A program made the translations under genes and the position numbers. From the NCBI GenBank assembly GCA_021413735.1, contig JAIOPV010000086.1, positions 1 to 64,000 on the forward strand: a stretch of 64,000 nucleotides of DNA. The letters are read 5' to 3'. Below the pieces are notes generated by a model. That model ran no database searches and was not told the DNA's origin. It saw nothing but the letters and a program-made list of their open reading frames with translations. Shown here piece after piece: positions 55,842 through 64,000 of the stretch (position 1 is the stretch's first letter; each line of letters opens with the position of its first letter). This stretch comes from Planctomycetota bacterium (GTDB lineage Bacteria > Planctomycetota > Planctomycetia > Gemmatales > Gemmataceae).

Positions 55842-58478
55842 TCAACGGGATACCCAGCCCTTCCCAAGCAGCCACGTCTTCACAGCTTGAGTGAGCAGAA
55901 CGTAACCAAGCAAGATCAGTGCGAGAACCGGCCAGTACAGCAACGGCAACGGTGTGAATCCCAGGAGCGGCCCGATCGGCGAGAACGGCAACGACGCCCC
56001 AATGGCCATGACGGTTACCGTGGTCGCGATCAACGGCCAACTTGCGTGACTCTGGATGAACGGAATTCGGTTCGTCCGGATGACGTGGATGATTAACGTC
56101 TGCGTCAACAGCGACTCGACGAACCAGGCGGTCTGAAACAGGGAGGCGTTGACGGGATCCCAGCACCCGAAGCCGTAGAGCATCACAAAGAAGATGACGT
56201 AGTCGAAGACCGAACTGCATGGCCCGATGAACAGGATGTACCGCGAGATCGCGTTCATCGACCACGGCTTCGGCTTGGCAACCTGCTCAGGGTCCACGTC
56301 GTCGGTCGGGATGGCAACCTGCGAGAAGTCGTAGAGCAGGTTGTTGGTCAGAATCTGGATTGGGGTCATGGGCACGAACGGCAGGAAGACGCTGGCCCCC
56401 AGCACGCTGAACATATTCCCGAAGTTGGAACTCGCCCCCATGCGGACATACTTCAGGATGTTGGCGAACACCTTGCGGCCTTCCCGCACGCCCTCTTCCA
56501 ACACCAGCAGATCCTTCTCCATCAGGATGGCATCGGCCGATTCCTTGGCGATGTCCGCCGCGGTATCCACCAAGATGCCCACGTCCGCAGCACGCAACGC
56601 CGGAGCGTCGTTGATGCCGTCGCCGAGGAACCCCACGACGTGTCCCGCGGCTTGAAGGCACTTGATGACTCGTTGCTTGTGGGCCGGGGACAGTCGAGCG
56701 AACAGTGTCGCTTTGCTCGCGGCATTCGCCAACTCCGCGTCGGACATTCCTTCAACCTGACTGCCAACCAAAACCACATCCGTGGCGATGCCGACCTCCC
56801 GGCAAATCTTTCGGCTCACGAGTTCGTTATCACCCGTCAGCACCTTGACCGCCACGCCATCCGCCTGGAGTGCGGCAATGGCCGCCCATGCCGTGTCTTT
56901 CGGCGGGTCAAGGAAGGCCACATACCCGCGAAGGGTCAGGTCGCGTTCGTCGTCCTTGGAGTACGCGGGCTTGGCATCCATGTCGCGATATGCCACCGCG
57001 AGCACCCGGAAGCCATCGGCACTGAGGCGATCAAATTCCTTCTTGAGTTCCGCACGGAGAGCCTCATTTACGGGATGCACTTGACCGTCCAGCTCGTAGC
57101 CTGCGCAACGCTTGTAGACTTCCTCCGGCGCACCCTTGCAGATGAGGCGATGGTCGCCGTTGGGGATTTTGACCACGACCGACATCAACCGCCGCGAGAA
57201 GTCGAACGGTATCTCATCGACCTTCGCGTAATCGGGGAACGCCGGGTGAGCGTGAATGTCGGTGTGCGTCAGAATCGCCCGATCCATCAGGTTCTTGAGG
57301 CCGGTCTGGAAGTGACTGTTCAGGTACGCGAGCAGCAAAACCTCGTCGTCCTCTTTCAGCTTCACATCGCAGTGCTTCTCCAGAATGATTCGGTCCTGCG
57401 TCAGCGTGCCCGTCTTGTCCGTGCAGAGGATGTCCATTGCGCCGAGATTCTGGATCGCGTTCAACCGCTTGACGATGACCTTCTTCCGCGAGAGTGCAAT
57501 CGCCCCTTTGGAGAGGCAGACGGCGACGATCATCGGCAGCATTTCCGGAGTCATTCCCACTGCCACCGCCGTCGCGAAGAAGAACGCCTCGCCCCAGTTG
57601 CCCTTGGTTAGTCCGTTGATGCAAAAGACCAACGGAACCATGACGAGCATGAAGTAAATCATCAGCCACGTGAAGCGAGCCATGCCTCGGTCGAAACTGG
57701 TGGGCTGCTGCTGTTCGACAAGTGACGTGGAGATGCCGCCAAGGAAGGTCTTCAGGCCGGTCGCAACGACGACCGCGGTCCCGGCTCCGCTCTCGACGCT
57801 CGTGCCCAGGTAGCAGACGTTTGTCAGTTCCAGGGGCGACCGACTCGCGATGTCCTCCCTCGCGGCGAACTTCTCAACGGGAAACGATTCGCCGGTCATG
57901 CTGCCCTGGATGAGGAACAGGTCTTTGCAGGAGAGGAGCCGAACATCGGCTGGGATCATGTCGCCAGCGGCGAGTTCGACCACGTCTCCGGGAACGAGAT
58001 TCGCGATCGGCACTTCTTGTGGTTGACCTCCGCGAAGGACCGTCGCGTGGACGCTAATCATCGCACGCAACTTCGCTGCCGCAGAGTCGGCGCGAGCTTC
58101 CTGCACAAAACGAATGACGACGCCGAGAACCACCATGAGAAGAATGACGCAACCCGCTCTGAGATCACCCGTCAGGAACGATGAGCCTGCGAGCACGACG
58201 AGCAAAATGACGAGGGGATTGAGAAGCGCCTTGCGGAGCAATCGGATTCGGGGGTGTCGCTCGTCGCGTGCCACGACGTTCGGCCCGGTTTCCTTCAACC
58301 GGCGAGCGGCCTCATCTTCCGAAAGCCCGTCCTTGGATGTTTGCAGCTTTTGGAGTGCGGCTTCAGTCTCGCTGCCAGCGACTTCAATCAGAAGGGGCGA
58401 GACTCGAATGGCCGACGCGGGTGGGTGCGGACCGTGTGCAATGTGCTTCGGCAACACGGGTGTCGGCAGAGCCAACAT
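55842..58478 (-). CDS. mgtA: Magnesium-transporting P-type ATPase, MgtA/MgtB family (878 aa)
   Basis: This is a P3B ATPase importing Mg2+ with its gradient. Hallmarks are the actuator loop SMTGESFPVEK, the phosphorylation site LCTDKTGTLTQD, the hinge GFLGDGINDAPALRAADVGI with VDTAADIAKESADAILMEKD (the MgtA-type variant) and about ten membrane helices with four in the C-terminal part. It starts 46 bases after the hydrogenase large-subunit stop on the same strand without a recognisable promoter, so it may be read from the hydrogenase transcript. Confidence 0.92.
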   Translation of the reverse strand: MLALPTPVLPKHIAHGPHPPASAIRVSPLLIEVAGSETEAALQKLQTSKDGLSEDEAARRLKETGPNVVARDERHPRIRLLRKALLNPLVILLVVLAGSSFLTGDLRAGCVILLMVVLGVVIRFVQEARADSAAAKLRAMISVHATVLRGGQPQEVPIANLVPGDVVELAAGDMIPADVRLLSCKDLFLIQGSMTGESFPVEKFAAREDIASRSPLELTNVCYLGTSVESGAGTAVVVATGLKTFLGGISTSLVEQQQPTSFDRGMARFTWLMIYFMLVMVPLVFCINGLTKGNWGEAFFFATAVAVGMTPEMLPMIVAVCLSKGAIALSRKKVIVKRLNAIQNLGAMDILCTDKTGTLTQDRIILEKHCDVKLKEDDEVLLLAYLNSHFQTGLKNLMDRAILTHTDIHAHPAFPDYAKVDEIPFDFSRRLMSVVVKIPNGDHRLICKGAPEEVYKRCAGYELDGQVHPVNEALRAELKKEFDRLSADGFRVLAVAYRDMDAKPAYSKDDERDLTLRGYVAFLDPPKDTAWAAIAALQADGVAVKVLTGDNELVSRKICREVGIATDVVLVGSQVEGMSDAELANAASKATLFARLSPAHKQRVIKCLQAAGHVVGFLGDGINDAPALRAADVGILVDTAADIAKESADAILMEKDLLVLEEGVREGRKVFANILKYVRMGASSNFGNMFSVLGASVFLPFVPMTPIQILTNNLLYDFSQVAIPTDDVDPEQVAKPKPWSMNAISRYILFIGPCSSVFDYVIFFVMLYGFGCWDPVNASLFQTAWFVESLLTQTLIIHVIRTNRIPFIQSHASWPLIATTVTVMAIGASLPFSPIGPLLGFTPLPLLYWPVLALILLGYVLLTQAVKTWLLGKGWVSR

Positions 58479-58524
58479 AATTCAGCTCAGTTCTCTGGGT
58501 CGGTGACAAGGAATTTTTGCGAGA

Positions 58525-59823
58525 TCACTGGCGGTCGATTTTCACGCGTAGGAAGTGCGTCGCACAACTGATGCACGGGTCGTAGTTGCGGATGAGATGC
58601 TCGCACCGACGACCGACATCTGCGTCGGCGAGGTGCAACACCCCCGGCAGGTACGCGGCGAGGTCGCTTTCGACTTGTCCCTGATTCTGCGATGTCGGTG
58701 GAACAATCTTCGCCTCGGCAATCAGTCCATTCTCCCCGACACGATACCGGTGGTAGATCAGTCCACGCGGTGCCTCCGTCGCATGGCACCCTTCACCGGC
58801 ACGCAATGTCACCTCGGCGCGTGATGGTGTTGGTTCAACACGATACCCCTCAACGATCCGCGCGGCCTCTTCGAACGCGGTAATCATCTCCAGTGATCGG
58901 GCCAGGATGCTCTTGAAGTTGTTTCGGCACGGCCAGTCCAGGCGTGCGGAGTCGGCCTCTCGCTTCGCCGTGTCGGAGAGTTGGTCGCGACAAAGATTCA
59001 CGCGAGCGAGTGGGCCAACGAGATACGGTTTACCGCCGGGTAGCAGGACGCTATGCAGTGCCGTACTCTGCGGAACGTGTCGCTCCTCGAAGTGTTGTTC
59101 GTACTCCTCGGGGGCGATGTTCAGGCCAGATGACGACACCACGTTCCCCTCGTTCATCGGGTACTCGGTCGGATGTCGCAGGCTCACCATCTCGTAATCC
59201 ACGTCGAGCTTCGGGAAGTCGAACGCGGCCGCCCAACGGAAAGTTTCCACGGCTGCGGCCAGCCCCCACTGCAACTCGGGGAGCAAAGCTTGCACGTCGG
59301 CCACTCGCGGAGAACGGTAGAAGCCGCCGACCGTGACGTTGATCGGGTGAATGGCCCGCCCGCCAAGCACTTCAAGGATGCGGTTGCCGATCTTCTTCAT
59401 CCGCAGTCCGCGTTCGACGATGTCACGATGTTTCGCTGCCATCGCGATGCCGCTCTCGAATCCCATGAAATCCGGGGCGTGAAGCATGTAGACGTGCAGA
59501 GCGTGGCTCTCGATCCACTCACCGCAATACAGCAGCCGGCGAAGTTCGCGCACCCCGGCAGGAACGGAGACGCCGAGCGCTTTTTCGAGTGCGTGTGCGG
59601 CACTCATCTGATACGCCACGGGGCAGATGCCGCAGATGCGTGCGACGATGTCGGTGATCTCGCGGATCTCGCGGCCCCGCAGGAACGCCTCGAAGAACCG
59701 CGGCGGTTCGTAGATATTCAACTCCGCGGCGACGACCACGCCGTCGCGAACCGTGACGTTCAACGCCCCCTCGCCCTCGACGCGAGCGATGGCCGAAATC
59801 TTGATCGTCCGAGGTTCTGCCAC
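58525..59823 (-). CDS. hydA: NiFe hydrogenase large subunit, group 3b-like (432 aa)
   Basis: The catalytic subunit. The N-terminal nickel motif is [20 protein letters not shown], the C-terminal one [15 protein letters not shown], providing four Cys ligands. The residues after the final His (FLRVKIDRQ) are the tail that a maturation protease would remove. The size and the gene set (FeS, FAD, small, large) fit cytoplasmic NADP-linked group 3b sulfhydrogenases. The GTG start is one base beyond the small-subunit stop. Confidence 0.93.
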   Translation of the reverse strand: MAEPRTIKISAIARVEGEGALNVTVRDGVVVAAELNIYEPPRFFEAFLRGREIREITDIVARICGICPVAYQMSAAHALEKALGVSVPAGVRELRRLLYCGEWIESHALHVYMLHAPDFMGFESGIAMAAKHRDIVERGLRMKKIGNRILEVLGGRAIHPINVTVGGFYRSPRVADVQALLPELQWGLAAAVETFRWAAAFDFPKLDVDYEMVSLRHPTEYPMNEGNVVSSSGLNIAPEEYEQHFEERHVPQSTALHSVLLPGGKPYLVGPLARVNLCRDQLSDTAKREADSARLDWPCRNNFKSILARSLEMITAFEEAARIVEGYRVEPTPSRAEVTLRAGEGCHATEAPRGLIYHRYRVGENGLIAEAKIVPPTSQNQGQVESDLAAYLPGVLHLADADVGRRCEHLIRNYDPCISCATHFLRVKIDRQ

Positions 59824-59824
59824 G

Positions 59825-60601
59825 TCACGAGTCCTTCAGGCTCTGAGGATCGAAGTCACGGAACTCCGGAGCGTAGCCGTTATAGCTGCGGACCAACCGC
59901 GTGAGGTGTTCGGCGTCGTGGCCGTCGTCGCGGTAGCGCATCCCGAGGCTGATGAGATTCGGTTGCTCCTTCGGGCCGAAGCAGCCGAAGCACTCGCGGG
60001 CGAACGACGGGCAGATGACCTCGCACCCGGCCTGCGTCACCGGCCCCAGGCACGCAACCCCGCGAGCCACGGCAACGCATACGACCTGCCGCCGCTTGCA
60101 CTCGACACACACGCTGAACCGCGGCACATGCGGCGTTCGTCCCCACAGCAGCGACGAGATCAGTTCCACCAGTTGGTGCTTGTTCACCGGGCAGCCGCGC
60201 AACTCGAAATCGACCTTCACATGGTCCGAGATCGGCGTGCTGGTGGCGAGTGTCTTGAGGTACTCGGGCCGGGCGTAGACTTGCCGGGCGAACTCTTCGG
60301 CATCGCCCCAGTTCCGCAACGCCTGAATGCCGCCGGCGGTCGCACATGCCCCGATCGTCACGAGGTACTTGCACTGCGCTCGCACCTCCCGGATACGCTC
60401 GGCATCGTGCGGCGTGGTGATCGAGCCTTCCACAAGGCCGATGTCGTACACCCCGGTTGCATCTCGCGGACCGGCTTCGAGGAAGTACGCGATCTCGACC
60501 TTCTCCGCGATCTTGAGTAGCTCATCCTCGCAGTCGAGCAGCGAGAGTTGGCAGCCGTCGCACGAGGCGAACTTGAAGACCGCAAGACGGGGCGCAGCCA
60601 T
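59825..60601 (-). CDS. hydD: NiFe hydrogenase small subunit, group 3b-like (258 aa)
   Basis: It carries electrons from the active site. The proximal cluster motif is [16 protein letters not shown], with later Cys in [32 protein letters not shown] and the [17 protein letters not shown] and CFGCFGPKE segments, enough for three 4Fe-4S clusters. It lacks the twin-arginine signal of membrane hydrogenases, so it is cytoplasmic. The ATG at 60601 overlaps the preceding gene by one base (TGATG). Confidence 0.93.
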   Translation of the reverse strand: MAAPRLAVFKFASCDGCQLSLLDCEDELLKIAEKVEIAYFLEAGPRDATGVYDIGLVEGSITTPHDAERIREVRAQCKYLVTIGACATAGGIQALRNWGDAEEFARQVYARPEYLKTLATSTPISDHVKVDFELRGCPVNKHQLVELISSLLWGRTPHVPRFSVCVECKRRQVVCVAVARGVACLGPVTQAGCEVICPSFARECFGCFGPKEQPNLISLGMRYRDDGHDAEHLTRLVRSYNGYAPEFRDFDPQSLKDS

Positions 60602-61437
60602 CAGAAGTTCTCCACGAGCAGGAGTTGTCGGACGCGGTCGAACGTGACCACGGGGCCATCCTTGCACACGAACGTCGGACCGAACTGACAGTGCCCGCAC
60701 AGGCCCACCGCACAGTTCATGTTCCGCTCCAGCGAGACGAACACCTGGCTCGCCGATACGCCGCGACCGACCGCGCCTGCGGCAATGAACCGCATCATCA
60801 CCTCTGGTCCGCAGGTGAACACAGTAGTGCGTGCCGGGTCGAGCGTGAGCCTCGCGAGAAGCGTGGTGACGAACCCAATCGACCCATGCCAGTCGTGCGT
60901 GCCGATGTCCACGGTCGATTGCACGTCAAGCCCCGCCGCACACCAGACGTCATACTCATTGGCGAACAGCAGATCCTCGGGCGTGCGTGCCCCGTATAGG
61001 ACGGTCACACGCCCATAGTCGGAACGGTGCCGGATGAAGTGATAAATCGCCGGCCGCAGCGGCGCGAGTCCGAGCCCACCAGCGGCAACGATCACATCCT
61101 TGCCGCGAACGTCGTCTACCGGCCACGCCGTTCCGAAGGGGCCGCGCACGCCGAGCTTGTCGCCAGACCGCAGCCTCGCCATGGCTCGCGTCACGTTCCC
61201 CACGACCCGCACTGTGTGGCGCAACTTCGTCGAGTCGCCAGGGTCCGAACTCACTGAGAGGGCCGACTCACCGACGCCGGGCAGGTACAGCATGTTGAAC
61301 TGACCCGGCAGAAACGAGTACGTCACAGCCGCGTCATCGAATGTGAGGTCGTAAGTCTGCACGCCCGGCGTTTCGGTTGTCACGGCACGAACGGTCGTCA
61401 TCATCACTTGCCACGGATTCGCGGGAGGTGAAGTCAT
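60601..61437 (-). CDS. hydG: Hydrogenase FAD/NAD(P)-binding subunit, HydG type (278 aa)
   Basis: This is a ferredoxin-reductase-like diaphorase. It has an FAD-binding barrel ([20 protein letters not shown]), a NAD(P)-binding domain ([29 protein letters not shown]) and a C-terminal 2Fe-2S site with Cys in [15 protein letters not shown] and FVCKDGPVV. It exchanges electrons between NAD(P)H and the hydrogenase. It is between HydB and the small subunit as in the hydBGDA order known from Pyrococcus. Start overlaps the HydB stop by four bases. Confidence 0.92.
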   Translation of the reverse strand: MTSPPANPWQVMMTTVRAVTTETPGVQTYDLTFDDAAVTYSFLPGQFNMLYLPGVGESALSVSSDPGDSTKLRHTVRVVGNVTRAMARLRSGDKLGVRGPFGTAWPVDDVRGKDVIVAAGGLGLAPLRPAIYHFIRHRSDYGRVTVLYGARTPEDLLFANEYDVWCAAGLDVQSTVDIGTHDWHGSIGFVTTLLARLTLDPARTTVFTCGPEVMMRFIAAGAVGRGVSASQVFVSLERNMNCAVGLCGHCQFGPTFVCKDGPVVTFDRVRQLLLVENF

Positions 61438-62549
61438 TTGCGTTCACCCTCCATCGCCGCGACTTCTTCCGTGAGATCAATGCCGACGGGGCACCATGTG
61501 ATGCAGCGCCCGCAGCCGACGCAGCCCGACGAGCCGAACTGATCGATCCACGTCGCGAGTTTGTGCGTGAGCCACTGCCGGTAGCGTGATTTGGTCGTTG
61601 GATGAACGGCTCCGCTGCCGGTCCACGAATGTTCCTCGTTGAAGCACGACTCCCAGACCCGCTCGCGAGTCGTCTGCTCACCAGTCAGGTCGGTCACTTC
61701 GTTGACCGTCGAGCAGAAGCACGTCGGGCAGACCATCGTGCAGTTCGCGCACGACAGGCAGCGTTTCGCCACGTCGTCCCATCGCGGGTGTTGCAGGTTG
61801 TTCATGAGCGTGTCGTGGACTGTCGCCGGGTTAATCCGGCGTGTCTGTTGCGCGGCCGCACGCTTCGGTACTAACTCCGCCTCGGCCAGTACCGTCGGTG
61901 AGCATTCCTGGCAACCGAGTCCCGCGAGAGTACTTCCGCCTGCCTCGGTGCCGACCCGCACCACGAATCCGTCGGGCAGTTCAGTGAGGATCAGATCCGC
62001 GCCACCGGTCACGGCTGGGCCGGTGTCCATCGACACGCAGAAGCACGTCGCTGCGGATCGCCCGCAGTTCACGGCAACGAGGAACAACCCCTCGCGGCGT
62101 GCGGCGTATTCGGGGTCGCGGTGCGTACTACCGAGGAAGACGCGGTCTTGAATCGCCAGTGCGTGCAGGTCACACGACCGCACGCCGATCACCGCTCGTT
62201 TCGGTCGAGGCGGCTCGGGGCTGTGCGCTTCCCACGAATCACGAACGCGGAGGACTTGCAGAACGGTTGTTCGCGGTGGGAACAGGAACGGCTTGAGCGA
62301 GTGCGGACCAACGACGTGATCGAAATACCCGCCACTCTCGATGACCTTGAGCCGATACCTACCGGGCTCTTGTTCGTCCTGCACGCCTGCCGGCAGTTCC
62401 GCGAGTGAAGTGATCTCGCCAAGAGTGACCGCACCGTCGGCGACCCGAGGACCAACGACCTCATAACCCAACTCTCGGAGTCGGTCAATCAGACCTTGGA
62501 GGGCGGGTTTGGGAAGCCAAAGATTGGCCCCGGGCACGCTGCCGATCAC
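61434..62549 (-). CDS. hydB: Hydrogenase 4Fe-4S electron-transfer subunit, HydB type (371 aa)
   Basis: The C-terminal part has two ferredoxin-like cluster motifs, [16 protein letters not shown] and [16 protein letters not shown]. The N-terminal part contains [20 protein letters not shown] and [17 protein letters not shown], typical of the family (related to anaerobic sulfite reductase A). It passes electrons between the small subunit and the FAD subunit. The start is GTG, overlapping the stop of the cNMP protein by four bases. Confidence 0.91.
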   Translation of the reverse strand: MIGSVPGANLWLPKPALQGLIDRLRELGYEVVGPRVADGAVTLGEITSLAELPAGVQDEQEPGRYRLKVIESGGYFDHVVGPHSLKPFLFPPRTTVLQVLRVRDSWEAHSPEPPRPKRAVIGVRSCDLHALAIQDRVFLGSTHRDPEYAARREGLFLVAVNCGRSAATCFCVSMDTGPAVTGGADLILTELPDGFVVRVGTEAGGSTLAGLGCQECSPTVLAEAELVPKRAAAQQTRRINPATVHDTLMNNLQHPRWDDVAKRCLSCANCTMVCPTCFCSTVNEVTDLTGEQTTRERVWESCFNEEHSWTGSGAVHPTTKSRYRQWLTHKLATWIDQFGSSGCVGCGRCITWCPVGIDLTEEVAAMEGERK

Positions 62550-63040
62550 AGACGCCCTCCGTTGCGAGCGTGTGGGAGTTCAGCCCCATAAACGTCGAGC
62601 AGCTGGAGACGAGTTGCGTTCAACCTCGCGGCGATCGCAGCGGCGGCTCGCTTCATGAACAGGTAGCCAAATCGCGGATCGGTTTCGCAAAGTTTCAGAA
62701 CAATGCGAGCGTCAATCGCTACCACGCGCACCTGGGTGAGAGCGCTGGCTCCGGCAGTCATGGGCCCGGTCCCGAGAAGGGGCGACCAGCCGAGGAGTTC
62801 CCCCGGTCCCAGAGTCTGGATGCGCCGGGGTCGGTGTTCCGGGCCGTTAATCTCCAGGGAGACAGTTCCCGAGGTGACGATGAAGACGTGGCCAATGTGG
62901 TCGCCTTCGTGGAACAGACTGCTCCCCGCAGAATACTGTTCGATCTGAGCCGCGGGGATGAGCAGTTGCAACTCCTCGTCTGTCGCGGGTGCGAGGAACG
63001 CCAGCGTCCTCAGGAACCCCACCGTGATGCCTTCGGTCAT
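62546..63040 (-). CDS. Cyclic-nucleotide-binding-domain protein without DNA-binding domain (164 aa)
   Basis: It is a single cNMP-type beta-roll: QYSAGSSLFHEGDHIGHVFI, then VTSGTVSLEINGPEHRP, LGPGELLGWSPLLG, and a C-helix (YLFMKRAAAAIAARLNATRL). Unlike CRP/FNR proteins it has no helix-turn-helix, so it probably modulates a protein partner. The canonical cAMP-binding Arg is not evident. Its operon position before HydB suggests it senses state for the hydrogenase. Start at 63040 follows AGGAGG. Confidence 0.85.
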   Translation of the reverse strand: MTEGITVGFLRTLAFLAPATDEELQLLIPAAQIEQYSAGSSLFHEGDHIGHVFIVTSGTVSLEINGPEHRPRRIQTLGPGELLGWSPLLGTGPMTAGASALTQVRVVAIDARIVLKLCETDPRFGYLFMKRAAAAIAARLNATRLQLLDVYGAELPHARNGGRL

Positions 63041-63066
63041 TCGCAGCCTCCTGTCTTGGAGATTTC

Positions 63067-63546
63067 TCACAGCCCGATCTCGGCGAGCACTCGTGAGACG
63101 ATCTCGGGGATTGCTGACTCAACCGCGGGACTGAGTCCCGCTCCTGATTCGCCCAGTGACCCCTCGACCGAATGAATAACAACTTTCGGAGGAAGTCGCC
63201 CAAGTGTTGCAGCCAGATCGAGTGCCGCCACCAATCCGACTCCGTGGCTCGACGTAGCTCCGACCGTGATGAGCCTTGCATCCGGCCACTCGAATCGGTG
63301 GAGAGTGCCCGGTGGGCCAGCGCCTTGACAGGCGTCGATCACCAGCAATAACTCGCACCCGGCGGGAGCATCCAGCACCGCCAGCGGATCGGCTGCGCGA
63401 TGGCATCGCACTCCCACGGGAAGCCTTTCACGGAGACCCGCAACCACTTCCCACCCAGCACGGTCATCACCAAAGGCAGAACCCAATCCGATGACCCACG
63501 CTCGGCATTCTCCCTCGGCTGTCGGATTCAACACGGCAAATCCCAT
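63067..63546 (-). CDS. Hydrogenase maturation protease, HyaD/HycI family (159 aa)
   Basis: The family start AWVIGLGSAFGDDRAGWEVV is present, with the first nickel-sensing acidic residue in GDDRAG; LLLVIDACQGAGPPGTLHRF holds the second acidic region and SSHGVGLVAALDLA the conserved His. It would clip the C-terminal tail of the large subunit after nickel insertion. First gene of the operon, 26 bases before the cNMP gene. Confidence 0.87.
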   Translation of the reverse strand: MGFAVLNPTAEGECRAWVIGLGSAFGDDRAGWEVVAGLRERLPVGVRCHRAADPLAVLDAPAGCELLLVIDACQGAGPPGTLHRFEWPDARLITVGATSSHGVGLVAALDLAATLGRLPPKVVIHSVEGSLGESGAGLSPAVESAIPEIVSRVLAEIGL

Positions 63547-63597
63547 CGCATGAACACGGGTTTCAGTTCAGTCGATTGAGGGATGGGGCGTTTGATA

Positions 63598-63612
63598 GCA
63601 ACCCGCGCGCCG
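63598..63612 (-). promoter_or_regulatory. Sigma-54-like promoter for the hydrogenase operon
   Basis: Minus strand CGGCGCG-CGGG-TTGC. The invariant GG, GC and the -12 TTGC are kept; the fifth base is G rather than A, making this the weakest in the set on the -24 side. It lies 52 bases before the ATG at 63546. Confidence 0.5.
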
Positions 63613-63829
63613 TCGTCACCAATTCCAATTTCACTGGCCAAATGGATAACAGGACCGATTGCTGCGAGGCGAATCTCCGGCGAATTCCTCAATGCGATCA
63701 TCGAGCGATGCCAGGATCGCACACGTCTTGGGACAGATTTGCCCACCTTGTCCCTCACGCAATCTTCTGAATTCTCGATTGTCGGCGAATTCAGTCCGTA
63801 AAGATACCTCCATGTGAGTTCTGTCAACG
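63613..63829. other. Intergenic region between divergent sigma-54-like promoters
   Basis: No gene is recognised. The 10-mer CGGCGAATTC occurs twice, at 63678-63687 and 63783-63792, 105 bases apart, which is close to ten helical turns. The placement between two divergent promoters suggests activator sites, although it differs from the TTCGACA blocks elsewhere. Confidence 0.4.
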
Positions 63830-63844
63830 TGGCACGGGGGTTGC
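63830..63844 (+). promoter_or_regulatory. Consensus sigma-54 promoter at the right edge
   Basis: TGGCACG-GGGG-TTGC, followed by A, is an exact match to the -24/-12 consensus on the plus strand. It points towards the right edge, so another unit of the same control group begins there. Confidence 0.78.
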
Positions 63845-63917
63845 ATTCTCCAATTCCCGAACAGCCAGTTACACAGTTTCGACCCCACCGTATTGGGTCA
63901 CTACCAACCCCACCGAT

Positions 63918-64000
63918 ATGTATCCACTGCCCGCCGTCCTCGTGAACTTCTCGGAATCAAATGGCGAGTCGATCCGTTCCGCAATGATCGAGAACGCGGT
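63918..64000 (+). CDS. Possible start of an unidentified gene, cut by window edge
   Basis: An ATG at 63918 opens MYPLPAVLVNFSESNGESI and stays open to the edge (27 codons). It begins about 62 bases after the predicted start of transcription, in line with the other units, but has no clear ribosome-binding site and is too short to recognise. Confidence 0.3.
   Translation, partial: MYPLPAVLVNFSESNGESIRSAMIENA

Noticed and set aside
63576-63801. Small plus-strand frames upstream of the hydrogenase operon
   Set aside because: They overlap the divergent promoter region, have no ribosome-binding site and no recognisable protein features.

Overview
The window looks like chromosome of a GC-rich planctomycete, most likely a member of the Gemmataceae. 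The signs are a TIGR02996 'repeat-companion' protein beside its usual partner family (the protein at 2462-3172), four secreted Cys-type sulfatases, secreted WD40 and TPR proteins, and DUF1080-like and SASA carbohydrate proteins. All calls come from reading the sequence; no database search was run.

Layout. (1) 1-4700 is accessory DNA: an IS110-family transposase running off the left edge, then four same-strand accessory genes, each followed by a 70-100 bp imperfect palindrome that starts GCCGAAC and ends GTTCGGC, an architecture like integron gene cassettes and attC sites. (2) 5341-15213 holds a complete F1Fo ATP synthase operon (a-c-b-delta-alpha-gamma-beta-epsilon) followed by a DUF4105 protein and a cNMP-patatin protein. 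(3) 15346-26164 holds a secreted protein, a decayed two-component relic, a glucokinase / phosphoketolase / acetate kinase / small ORF / DUF2254 operon, a lipoprotein and a glycogen debranching enzyme. (4) 26237-36257 is a secreted sulfatase and carbohydrate-esterase block plus a HEAT-repeat protein. (5) 36424-42089 holds a thioredoxin-DsbD fusion and secreted WD40 and TPR proteins. (6) 42601-47164 is a four-gene signalling operon: protoglobin-coupled histidine kinase, tandem receiver protein, receiver-kinase hybrid and an NtrC-type sigma-54 activator. (7) 47200-64000 is a stress and energy island: baeRF-like protein, a dead desaturase, universal stress protein, beta-CASP exonuclease, DksA/TraR protein, DUF155-like protein, GNAT/ADP-forming acyl-CoA synthetase, MgtA, and a group 3b-like NiFe hydrogenase operon with a cNMP protein and a maturation protease.

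How it may work together. I found eleven sequences with sigma-54 (-24/-12) promoter form (GG-N10-GC with the flanking consensus). They sit upstream of the ATP synthase operon, the glucokinase-phosphoketolase operon, the DsbD fusion, the baeRF-like gene, the dead desaturase, the universal stress gene, a 78-aa gene, the DksA gene, GNAT-Acs, the hydrogenase operon and an unseen gene at the right edge. Two pairs also share longer upstream sequence containing an (A/T)TTCGACA core. With a haem-globin kinase and a sigma-54 activator encoded in the middle, the simplest reading is an oxygen- or NO-responsive regulon for low-energy survival: fermentative ATP through phosphoketolase and acetate kinase, H2 metabolism, ATP synthase, stress proteins and RNA turnover. 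The promoter matches are seen directly; the regulatory wiring is inference.
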